From contig NZ_JQLQ01000002.1 in NCBI RefSeq assembly GCF_000744285.1, positions 434,001 through 498,000 of the forward strand: a stretch of 64,000 nt of DNA, given 5' to 3'. A model generated the notes under the pieces. That model was not told where the DNA came from, ran no database searches, and saw only the letters and a program-made list of their open reading frames with translations. Positions 16,200 through 24,237 of this stretch are shown piece after piece (the first letter of the stretch is position 1; the number at the start of each line of letters is the position of its first letter). The position numbers were made by a program, and so were the translations under genes. The DNA is from Carnobacterium pleistocenium FTR1. Lineage in GTDB: Bacteria; Bacillota; Bacilli; Lactobacillales; Carnobacteriaceae.

Positions 16200-17609
16200 A
16201 TGAAACGGAAAAATTGGGTTCGGCTTGATAATGCGTCTAATATTTTTCTCGCATCCGTAACTGATTTTGACACAAAGGTCTTTCGACTGAGTGCAACTCT
16301 GGAAGAAGCAATTGACCCTATATTATTGCAACTAGCTTTAGATAAGAACTTTGAAGCATACCCTCTTTACCGTAGTGTTTTACGACGAGGTGTATTTTGG
16401 TATTACTTAGAAGAAAGTGACTTGAAGCCACAAGTCCAGTTAGATGAACAGCCTCCTTGTTCGCAATTATATCACTTTGATCGCAAAGAATTGCTCTTTC
16501 GAGTAGTCTACTATCAGAATCGAATTCATCTAGAAGTTTTTCATGCTTTGTCAGATGGAACGGGAGCGATGTGGTTTTTTGAAGATCTGTTGAGTGAATA
16601 TGTATTCCTTCAAAATGATTTTGTTTCTGCTGAAATTAGTAAGGAAAGTTCTCAATCAGAGCGTGTTGTAGACAGTGAGCATACGGATAGTTTTATTCAT
16701 CATTTCCGCCATAAGGGACAACGTAGTTATGCAGTAGCCACACAATCAGCAATTCGTAAATTAGCAGGTGCAAGCAAGACAGCGGGTAAATTTGCATTGA
16801 ATTATGGAAAAAAAGCCATGCAATATGAAATGACTGACAAAGAAAAGAAAAAGAAAAGAAAAAAAGTTTATCAAATAAAAGGCAAACGAACGATTGATAA
16901 TCGGACACATGTTGTTGAATTAAACATGTCCGTTCAACCTGTATTAAAATTAGCACATGAACAAAATGCTTCTCTAACCATTTATTTGACGGCGTTATTC
17001 ATTGAAGCTATTCGAAAAACGAATCCAATTGTAGAAGATGGAATGACAATAGCAGTGTCGGTACCAGTCAATTTAAGGCAATTCTATGATTCAACCTCTG
17101 CCCGAAACTTTTTTAGTACGACGCATTTGGAGTATACGTACGATCCGTCAGAGAAAACAAATTTAGCAGTTATTTGTAAAACACTTAAAGAGCAATTGCA
17201 GCAACAGCTTAGCTCGAATAGTCTAGAAACACGATTGAATAAATTGATTGCCTATGAATTTAATCCTCTTACACGCGTGATTTTTCGACCAATCAAGGAT
17301 GGTATTTTAAAAATAATCAATTACTTTAACAATCGCAGATTAACCTTTGCAATGTCCAATTTAGGAAGTGTCCACTTACCTCAATCGATTGATGAGAAGG
17401 TGCATCAATTTTATTTTCAAACATCTGCCGTAAGACCACAGTTTTGTGTTATTAGTCATCAAGACTATTTATCTATTTGTTTGAATTCTCCATTTGTCGA
17501 AACCACGTTGTATAAACAATTTGTTAGAGATTTAACGGCTCTTGGAGTGGCTATAACGATTTCAGCCAATAAAATAGATGGTTTAGAATTGCGAGGTGAG
17601 CAAAATTGA
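16200..17609 (+). CDS. Condensation-domain / alcohol acetyltransferase-like protein
   Basis: This 469-residue protein has the chloramphenicol-acetyltransferase/condensation fold: an N-terminal half with HALSDG at 115-120 (HxxxDG acyl-transfer motif) and a C-terminal half with the conserved structural stretch MTIAVSVPVNLRQFY. A Lys-rich linker lies around residue 215-225. The family includes NRPS condensation domains and PapA-like acyltransferases. No carrier protein is nearby, so transfer from acyl-CoA to an alcohol or lipid is the likelier reading. It overlaps the next gene by four bases (ATGA-type). Confidence 0.75.
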   Translation: MKRKNWVRLDNASNIFLASVTDFDTKVFRLSATLEEAIDPILLQLALDKNFEAYPLYRSVLRRGVFWYYLEESDLKPQVQLDEQPPCSQLYHFDRKELLFRVVYYQNRIHLEVFHALSDGTGAMWFFEDLLSEYVFLQNDFVSAEISKESSQSERVVDSEHTDSFIHHFRHKGQRSYAVATQSAIRKLAGASKTAGKFALNYGKKAMQYEMTDKEKKKKRKKVYQIKGKRTIDNRTHVVELNMSVQPVLKLAHEQNASLTIYLTALFIEAIRKTNPIVEDGMTIAVSVPVNLRQFYDSTSARNFFSTTHLEYTYDPSEKTNLAVICKTLKEQLQQQLSSNSLETRLNKLIAYEFNPLTRVIFRPIKDGILKIINYFNNRRLTFAMSNLGSVHLPQSIDEKVHQFYFQTSAVRPQFCVISHQDYLSICLNSPFVETTLYKQFVRDLTALGVAITISANKIDGLELRGEQN

Positions 17610-18271
17610 ACTATTGCCAAGAATGTCAGGTATCGGTTAATGGCGAATGGTTAAGTTGTCCTCTTTGTCATCAACCGTTGGAAAAAGTTTCTGACATGCC
17701 AACACCTAATCCGTATCCAGATATCCCATTACGTTTTAATAAACAACAAGTTTTGCGTATCTTAACGAGTATTTCTATTGCAACTATCAGTATAGCTCTT
17801 ATTATTGAATTGCTTTTTTTACGTTCGCCCAGAGGTCTTAATATTATTTCATTTGGTATCGTGAGCATGTGGTTAGTCGTTTTGATTATTATTCGCAAAC
17901 GCCGAAATATTGCTAAAAGCATCGTCTATTTAATCATTTCTTTATCCTTATTAAGCATCTATTGGGATTATGTAGAAGGGTGGTCAGCTTGGTCAACTAC
18001 TCATGCGGTACCAATGATCTGTATTTTTGCACTCATTGCGATGTACATTGCGGTTCGTTTGGTGAAAATAGAAGTGGGAGACTACATTTTATATTTACTG
18101 TGTGCAGCCTTGATTGGCTTGATCCCAGCTATTTTTCTCTTTTTTAACTGGGTGACGGACCCTGTGCCAGCATGGTTATCCATTGGGTTAAGTACGATTA
18201 TGTTGATCGTGACTTTTATTTTTTATCGAGGAGAAGTGTTAAGAGAGTTAAAGAAGAGAATGATGGTGTAA
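17606..18271 (+). CDS. Zinc-ribbon plus six-span membrane protein (DUF6320-like)
   Basis: This 221-residue protein begins with a four-cysteine zinc ribbon (Cys4, Cys7, Cys18, Cys21; CxxC-N10-CxxC), then about six membrane helices from residue 50 onward and a short basic tail. It starts inside the stop codon of the condensation-fold gene, so the two are coupled. The trio of esterase, condensation-fold protein and ribbon membrane protein looks like a functional cassette, perhaps for modifying a membrane lipid or glycolipid. That role is inference. The family assignment is from memory of similar neighbourhoods. Confidence 0.7.
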   Translation: MNYCQECQVSVNGEWLSCPLCHQPLEKVSDMPTPNPYPDIPLRFNKQQVLRILTSISIATISIALIIELLFLRSPRGLNIISFGIVSMWLVVLIIIRKRRNIAKSIVYLIISLSLLSIYWDYVEGWSAWSTTHAVPMICIFALIAMYIAVRLVKIEVGDYILYLLCAALIGLIPAIFLFFNWVTDPVPAWLSIGLSTIMLIVTFIFYRGEVLRELKKRMMV

Positions 18272-18294
18272 CAATTATAAAAGCACGTTTTTTT

Positions 18295-18363
18295 GGTTGT
18301 ACAATAAAGGACGTTAGTGAGATTTCTCTCATCAACGTCCTTTATTGTACAACCTCTTTTTTT
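18295..18363 (+). terminator. Very long (28-bp) terminator hairpin
   Basis: The arm at 18295-18322 pairs with 18327-18354 (core GGACGT with TTGTACAATAAA flank) with only a two-base mismatch and a TTTC loop, followed by TCTTTTTTT. This is much longer than usual terminator stems. The following stretch to 18711 holds no gene; its one structure is AACACTAAAA (18618-18627) paired with TTTTAGTGTT (18638-18647). Confidence 0.85.
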
Positions 18364-18711
18364 GAGTGTCTAGTTTTCGGGTAGGGCATCATTTCTTGGA
18401 AGAGCTGCCTTTTTTTTATTAGGCGATAGGTGAAATAGGTGGGTGGTGCATAATGAAAATCTCATTTTTACTATTAATAGTTTTAATCTAATTTTATACC
18501 TAAAAATTCTAGAGGAATAGGATTTATTTGTAATCGTACATTAAATTCTGTGCATAGCTAAAAATAACTTTATTTCTCAAGAAAAATTGGATGAGTAATA
18601 GAGTTGATTTATTTAGCAACACTAAAAATATAAATTGTTTTAGTGTTAGTTTACTTATTTATATTGAGTGAAATCTGTACATGTGTAAAAATGTTAAGTA
18701 TTTATATCATC

Positions 18712-19116
18712 TCAAGAAATATGAGAAAGTTGTCTTTGCATTTCTAATAAATCAATGCGTCGGACTTCCCTAGGTAAAAAACGACGGATATCATCGTCAT
18801 TAAATCCGATTTGTAATCTTTTTTCATCTATTAAAATAGGTCGGCGAATTAGACTTGGATCTTGCTGGATCAATTCTAATACTTCAGATAATGAAAATTC
18901 ATCTAATGAAATGGTTAAATTTTGAAAAGCTTGTGAACGGTATGAGATAATATCTTCTGTTCCATTTTCTGTTAGACATAAAATAGCCTTCAGTTCTGAA
19001 ATGGTCAAACTTTCATTGAAAATATTTTTTTCAACAAAAGGTAGGTTATTTTCCTCTAACCATGATTTTGCTTTACGACATGAGGCTGAACTAGGCGTTG
19101 TATATAAAGTAATCAT
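18712..19116 (-). CDS. Spx/ArsC-family regulator with SxxC in place of the CxxC redox switch
   Basis: This 134-residue protein aligns along its full length with Spx, the RNA-polymerase alpha-subunit-binding stress regulator. It has MITLYTTPSSASCRKAKSWL at the N-terminus, a RRPILIDEKRLQIGFNDDDI core and the FLPREVR tail. Spx has Cys10-x-x-Cys13; here position 10 is Ser and only Cys13 remains, so disulphide switching cannot occur in the normal way. I chose ATG 19116, about ten bases after AGGAGA. A GTG nine bases earlier abuts the ribosome site and is unlikely. It could be an Spx paralogue that is always active or differently regulated. Confidence 0.85.
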   Translation of the reverse strand: MITLYTTPSSASCRKAKSWLEENNLPFVEKNIFNESLTISELKAILCLTENGTEDIISYRSQAFQNLTISLDEFSLSEVLELIQQDPSLIRRPILIDEKRLQIGFNDDDIRRFLPREVRRIDLLEMQRQLSHIS

Positions 19117-19379
19117 TTTATCCACTCTCCTAAATTATAATTAAACTAATTAACAATTGATAAATGAAGGCGAATATCACTTATAAGCAGTATAATACTA
19201 TGAATATGTACAAAATGCAACAGCGTTTATCGAAAAAAGTTCACATTGTTGTGACATTTAGATTTTATTTACTGTGAAAAAAGATGAATATGTATTTTAA
19301 AAGCGAGAGATTTTATTTAAAATACCCCATGTGTTAATCTGATAAAAAGAATTTGATAAAATAAAGGGAGGTCAACGAA

Positions 19380-20027
19380 ATGAAAGTAGCCGTTATCGCA
19401 GCAACTGGAAGAGCAGGAACTTTGATTGCGAAAGAAGCAAAAGCTAGAGGGCATAAGGTGACTGCAATTGTAAGAAATGCAGAAAAATTAGCAGATAAAG
19501 ATTTAAAAGTTGTCGAAAAGGACTTTTTTTCGTTAACTTCAGAAGATTTAAAAAAATATGACGTTGTTGTCAATGCATTTGGTACCGGAATGGAGCAAGA
19601 GCAAGCTGTTAAACATGTACAGTTTGGCAAAATTTTAATTGAAGCATTAAAAGAGGCACCTGAAACTAGATTAATTGTTGTTGGTGGATCAGGAAGTTTG
19701 TATGTCAACGAAAAAAAAACCCTTCGAGTAATGGATACACCAGATTTACCAACATTTTTTCAACCGACAGCAATCAATCAAGCTAAAAATTTAGAAGATT
19801 TAAAGGAAGCTGTTGGAATAAACTGGACTTTTGTCAGTCCGGCTTTAGACTTTGATGCTACCGGAAAACGAACAGGTTCTTACCAAGCTGGAACTGACCA
19901 AGTAATTGTCAATTCAACTAATCAAAGCTATATCAGTTATGCTGACTTTGCCATTGCCATAGTTGACGAAATTGAACAAGCAGCGCATAATAATGTGCTT
20001 TACACAGTAGTCTCAGAAGCTGGTTAG
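19380..20027 (+). CDS. NAD(P)-binding Rossmann-fold oxidoreductase (NmrA/YwnB-like)
   Basis: This 215-residue protein is of the atypical SDR class: nucleotide motif AATGRAG (7-13, a GxxGxxG variant), then IVVGGSGSLYV, the mid-domain WTFVSPALDF, and a C-terminal ISYADFAIAIVDE helix. It lacks a clear YxxxK catalytic pair, as do NmrA-like sensors and flavin-reductase-like members. The start follows AGGGAGG. It is divergent from the spx-like gene. The substrate is unknown. Confidence 0.8.
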   Translation: MKVAVIAATGRAGTLIAKEAKARGHKVTAIVRNAEKLADKDLKVVEKDFFSLTSEDLKKYDVVVNAFGTGMEQEQAVKHVQFGKILIEALKEAPETRLIVVGGSGSLYVNEKKTLRVMDTPDLPTFFQPTAINQAKNLEDLKEAVGINWTFVSPALDFDATGKRTGSYQAGTDQVIVNSTNQSYISYADFAIAIVDEIEQAAHNNVLYTVVSEAG

Positions 20028-20087
20028 CACAAAGGAAAAGACGATGAGTCTGCGTAAGGCCATGTTCTAGAATAGTGAACTGAATAG

Positions 20088-20132
20088 AAAAACGAAAACG
20101 AATGAGTTGAATGCTCATTCGTTTTCGTTTTT
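20088..20132. terminator. Terminator between the oxidoreductase gene and ppk2
   Basis: A 19-bp perfect stem (arms ACGAAAACGAATGAG and its complement, loop TTGAATG) has A-runs and T-runs on both sides. It can therefore serve the convergent genes in both directions. Confidence 0.9.
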
Positions 20133-20150
20133 ATTTATAAGTGATTTAAA

Positions 20151-21014
20151 TCAGTCGTTTTCTAACAATTCGATGCTTTCCTTAAGTTGTTTTTGTTCAT
20201 CTCCAGAAATTTCGGGAAACTGTGGGTCAAGCTTTTCCAATACTTCTATCATGACTTCAGAAATAATGTAACGCGCATACCAATCATCATCAGCTGGAAG
20301 AACATACCAAGGTGCATATTCAGTAGAAGTATGGTTCAGCATCTCTTCAAAAACTTCTTGGTAGGTGTCCCAATGTTTTCTTTCCTCAATGTCACTAAAA
20401 GAAAACTCCCAGTTCTTTTTAGGATCTTTCATTCTCTCAAGCAAACGTTCCTTTTGTATATCTTTTGAAACGTTGAAGAAAAATTTAATCACTGGGAATC
20501 CATTTTCTTTCATATAGCGTTCAAAGTCATTCAGCTGGCGAAAACGCATTTTCCAAATATTTTCATCAATCAAATGATCAGGAAGAGGATCTTCATCTAG
20601 AACATCATGAATACGTGGCGCAATGACTTCTTCATAGTAAGAGCGATTTAAAATGCTGATTTCTCCTCTTGCCGGTTTTCCTTCATGGATCCGCCAAAGG
20701 TAATCATGTTTAACTTCCGTTTTAGAAGGTTTTTTTACAGAAGTCGTTTTCAATCCTTGGGCAGTTAGATTAGAGAAAATAAAGCTGATTGCTTCGTCTT
20801 TTCCGCCAGCGTCGATAGCTTGTAGTACGACCATAATGCTTTTTTCTTCTTCTGCATGAAGTTTCAAATGCAAATCCTGTAGTTTTTTTATACTCTCAGG
20901 AATCAATTTGTTTTGTAGTTCATCTTCACTAAAGCGGTCATTATCTGTTGTTGGGTAATCAGTTAATTTAATGGGTGTTTTGTCTGGTGTAACACGGTAT
21001 TTTGTACTATCCAC
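20151..21014 (-). CDS. ppk2: Polyphosphate kinase 2 family (polyphosphate:nucleotide phosphotransferase)
   Basis: This 287-residue PPK2 domain protein has Walker A AIDAGGKDEAI (about 66-76), a lid region with KPSKTEVKHDYLWRIH, and Walker B GEISILNRSYYEEV. Single-domain PPK2 enzymes move phosphate from polyphosphate to AMP, ADP or GDP, regenerating nucleotides. The Walker A spelling DAGGKDE differs slightly from the common DAAGKDG. The ATG follows GGAGGAG on the minus strand. Subclass and preferred nucleotide cannot be fixed from sequence alone. Confidence 0.87.
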   Translation of the reverse strand: MDSTKYRVTPDKTPIKLTDYPTTDNDRFSEDELQNKLIPESIKKLQDLHLKLHAEEEKSIMVVLQAIDAGGKDEAISFIFSNLTAQGLKTTSVKKPSKTEVKHDYLWRIHEGKPARGEISILNRSYYEEVIAPRIHDVLDEDPLPDHLIDENIWKMRFRQLNDFERYMKENGFPVIKFFFNVSKDIQKERLLERMKDPKKNWEFSFSDIEERKHWDTYQEVFEEMLNHTSTEYAPWYVLPADDDWYARYIISEVMIEVLEKLDPQFPEISGDEQKQLKESIELLEND

Positions 21015-21173
21015 GTAGTGCTCCTCCTCTTTTTATTGCAGTAATCGATTGTATGGTGAGTATGACATAGTCAAAAAATGGTGTAAAGAATAAGCGCTTG
21101 CAGCGGGAAGGCATATTCTTTGAATAAGAATGATTGTTATGGCATAATAAACGCAAAATGGAGGGATCTCATT

Positions 21174-21593
21174 ATGGCTGACGAACGTGATAAAGCTTTA
21201 AAAATTATTGAAAAAAATACTGTAGGAACGATGTCGACTGTTTCAGTGGATAAACCAGTATCTCGTTACATGTACTTTTTTAATGAAGGATTTATTCTTT
21301 ATACATTAACGGACAAACGAACACATAAAGTAGAGGATTTGGAAAAAAATCCGAATGTGTTTATTTTATTAGGATATGATACAGGGCTACTGAATAACAA
21401 GTATGTTGAAATAGCAGGACAAGTTTCAATCACTGATGATCAATCATTGATTGAACATCTTTGGAGTCCATATATGAACGCCATTTTTGATGGGAAAGAT
21501 GATCCGAATATTGTTGTTTTAAAAATTCTACCCGATACAGTTACCCTTAAGGGAACAAAAGATTCTGAAATGATTTCAATCGATTTAAATTAA
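21174..21593 (+). CDS. Pyridoxamine 5'-phosphate oxidase-fold general stress protein
   Basis: This 139-residue protein has the split-barrel FMN-binding fold of general stress protein 26 relatives: DKALKIIEKNTVGTMSTVS, then the strands MYFFNEGFILYTLTDKRTHKVEDL. It probably binds a flavin or related cofactor; the reaction is unknown. I chose ATG 21174, eight bases past GGAGGG, over an in-frame ATG 54 bases upstream that has no ribosome site. It is followed by a symmetric terminator shared with helD. Confidence 0.82.
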   Translation: MADERDKALKIIEKNTVGTMSTVSVDKPVSRYMYFFNEGFILYTLTDKRTHKVEDLEKNPNVFILLGYDTGLLNNKYVEIAGQVSITDDQSLIEHLWSPYMNAIFDGKDDPNIVVLKILPDTVTLKGTKDSEMISIDLN

Positions 21594-21674
21594 GTGAATC
21601 GGCTAATAGCTCAGAAAAAAATATTTTTGAAGCTTCTACACCAAATGACTTTGAACTAATTAAATCAGAAAATC

Positions 21675-21719
21675 AAAAAGAGAGGATAAAAAGCAGCTGC
21701 TTTTTATCCTCTCTTTTTT
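21675..21719. terminator. Bidirectional terminator, 22-bp perfect inverted repeat
   Basis: AAAAGAGAGGATAAAAAGCA and its complement meet at GCAGCTGC with no extra loop bases, flanked by A-run and T-run. It lies exactly between two convergent genes. Confidence 0.92.
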
Positions 21720-21722
21720 GCT

Positions 21723-23969
21723 TTAATTTAATTCAACTAATTGATAATCAATTGGTTCAAGGCGACTGACCAATGAATCTTTGGCGTCAGATGCAATGAA
21801 ATTCAACTCATGCATAGCTCGGCTGCAAATGGTATAAGCAGTCGATAAGTCATTAGAAGAAGTGGGAGCCGAATAGTGGAAAAGGGCAAATACACTGTCA
21901 AATTCTAATCCTTTAGCTAATTGGACAGGAATAACAATAACTGAATGATGGCTGTTGTCAGTGTCTTTCAGTACTAAATTGCTTTCAATACCCGCAGTTG
22001 TTAACTCTTGATAAAAATGCTCTGCTTCTGCATAATTTTTACCGATAAAGGCTGTGCGGAAACCAGCTTTTTCGTTTTCAGCAACTTTTGTTTTTATATA
22101 GTCCAAATAATGATTGTTCTTACCAGTTAAAATCAATTCTGGTTTTTTTCCTTTACGAAAATTAGGTTCTGTTGCAACATTTTCTTCTAAAAAACGATTT
22201 GAAAATTGGATGATTTCATTTGTCGAACGGTAACTCGTTAGCAACTGGTAACGTTGAAAAGAATTCCCAGTAAAAATGGTATCTAAATCGTTAAATGAAA
22301 TTCGTTTCATCAAAATATTTTGGTTTAAATCGCCGCTTAGAACAAAGTAGGCGGTCGGGTAAAAATCTTTTAGCATTTGCAATTGGAAGGGAGAAAAATC
22401 TTGTACTTCATCTAAACAAATGTATTTATATTTTGTACTGCTGATGGGTCCATGCATCAATTGGAATAGGCTGTAAAAGGCATCAATGTCTTCTAATACC
22501 AATTGCTTATGAGCCATGTTCGTTACAACTTGTTGAATATGCTCCGTCCACATGTCTTCATCAATTGAAAATTCTGCTAGAGAAAGCAACTTCGGCACAG
22601 CTTTTAAGAAATGAATGTACTGATGTTGGTAACGAATAAACGTTAATCTCTTTATTCGTTTAATAACTGGTGCATAAGCCGTTTCTATGATTGAATCAAT
22701 CAGGGTTTCCTCAGCTTTTTGCTCATTTTTCGATTCACTTTCATGTAGGCGTAACTCACTGTCAGACATTGAAAGCAGAACATCTTCGACCCAATTAGCG
22801 GTTCGTTGCGTTTGCTTGAAATAGTCGATTTTTTGAAGCAGCAAGGTTTGCAGAAACGCTAATTTACTGGCTAACGTACCTTCGCTTTCGATGCTGTAAA
22901 ACAACTCTTTGATCTCCTCTTTTGAAATGATGATTTCATCTTGAAAAGATAAAGAAGAAAAACGCATGTAGTCCGATTTTAATCGATCAGTATAGTCTTT
23001 CAACGCCTCTGAAAATTGCAGACTGCCTTTTAACAAAGTAACGTTAGACAACTCTTCATCTTGATTGGAAATAAGAGCAAATTTTGGAACTCGTTGATTC
23101 ATAAATTCAGGGAAAGTATGACTGGTTACATTCAGTTCACCTAATTCAGGTAAAACTTGAGAGATATACGTTTGGAAAATTTTATTAGGTGAGAATAAAA
23201 TGATTTCAGATGCTTTTAACTGATCTCTGAACGTATAAAGCAGGTAAGCGATTTTTTGCATTAGGACAACGGTTTTTCCAGATCCTGCAACCCCTTCGAT
23301 CAAAGTGATTTTTGCAGAAGTGTCCCGTACGATTTGATTTTGTTGTTTTTGCAGCGTCGAAATAACAGCGCCCATTTGGTAAGTGGAACGGTCTTCTAAG
23401 GCTTCAAGCAAGTAAGGATCGCCCATAACGTTATCGGTATCCAATAGTTGGATGATTTTTGCTTGGCGAATTAAAAATTGACGTTTCAATTCAATCAACA
23501 AGGCTAATTTTTCTTCCCCAATTTTTAATGAGATCGTGTCGCCTACATTGCCTTCATAATAAAGTGAAGCAATGGGAGAGCGCCAATCGACGACTAAATT
23601 GTCGTATTCATCAAATACAGAACTGATCCCAATATAAATCGTTTCTTGTCCGAATTCATCTTCATAATCGATTCGTCCAAAATAAGGATCGTCTACCATC
23701 TTTTCTAAAGCCATGACGCGATTTTGATTTTTCAAAAGTGTTTTGCTGCGAATCATTAGATCTTGTTCGATTAAGCGTAGTTCTCCGGCTGATTCCCACA
23801 TACTTTCGCTTGAACCTTGATTGATTTTAATTTCGCCGGATTCTTTTAACCGTTTTTTTTGTTCAGCACTGTCGTGCGTTACTGTCTCTTTTAATTGGTT
23901 TAGTTCAGATTGAATTTGTTTAACAACGTCTTGGACACGCTGTTGTTCCATAGATAAACTGTCTTTCAA
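21723..23969 (-). CDS. helD: HelD-like RNA polymerase-associated helicase (UvrD/Rep superfamily 1)
   Basis: This 748-residue protein has the HelD plan: an N-terminal coiled-coil arm (about 1-90) that in known HelD reaches into the RNA polymerase secondary channel, the conserved FGRIDY and VVDWRSPIASLYYEG blocks, Walker A GVAGSGKT (226-233), the helicase motif CLDEVQDFSP and a C-terminal motif with KGLEFDSV. HelD uses ATP to release stalled or post-termination RNA polymerase from DNA. The start is a TTG at 23969, nine bases after AAAGGAG. Confidence 0.88.
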   Translation of the reverse strand: MKDSLSMEQQRVQDVVKQIQSELNQLKETVTHDSAEQKKRLKESGEIKINQGSSESMWESAGELRLIEQDLMIRSKTLLKNQNRVMALEKMVDDPYFGRIDYEDEFGQETIYIGISSVFDEYDNLVVDWRSPIASLYYEGNVGDTISLKIGEEKLALLIELKRQFLIRQAKIIQLLDTDNVMGDPYLLEALEDRSTYQMGAVISTLQKQQNQIVRDTSAKITLIEGVAGSGKTVVLMQKIAYLLYTFRDQLKASEIILFSPNKIFQTYISQVLPELGELNVTSHTFPEFMNQRVPKFALISNQDEELSNVTLLKGSLQFSEALKDYTDRLKSDYMRFSSLSFQDEIIISKEEIKELFYSIESEGTLASKLAFLQTLLLQKIDYFKQTQRTANWVEDVLLSMSDSELRLHESESKNEQKAEETLIDSIIETAYAPVIKRIKRLTFIRYQHQYIHFLKAVPKLLSLAEFSIDEDMWTEHIQQVVTNMAHKQLVLEDIDAFYSLFQLMHGPISSTKYKYICLDEVQDFSPFQLQMLKDFYPTAYFVLSGDLNQNILMKRISFNDLDTIFTGNSFQRYQLLTSYRSTNEIIQFSNRFLEENVATEPNFRKGKKPELILTGKNNHYLDYIKTKVAENEKAGFRTAFIGKNYAEAEHFYQELTTAGIESNLVLKDTDNSHHSVIVIPVQLAKGLEFDSVFALFHYSAPTSSNDLSTAYTICSRAMHELNFIASDAKDSLVSRLEPIDYQLVELN

Positions 23970-24237
23970 TGAAATAAGCTCCTTTCAAAAGCTGAAAAGT
24001 AAAGAGGGATCGTTCACCTCATTTTAAACGCAACTAGCAGTATACCACCGAAATAGTTTGATTACTAGAAAAGTGATTATTTCTGTTTCAAAGAAATATT
24101 ATGACTGAAAATTAGACACTTGTTAAGCAGTCAATTCAGCTAAATTGAATTTAAATGAGTAAAAGATGATAAAATAGTTAAAATCTGGAGTGTGTTGTGG
24201 TAAGATGACTCTAATTTAATTTATGGGGGGTCTATTC

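Noticed and set aside
19241-19254. Crp/Fnr or Rex site before the NAD(P)-binding oxidoreductase
   Set aside because: TCACA-TTGT-TGTGA has the half-sites in the wrong order for Crp/Fnr and does not fit Rex; too short to claim.
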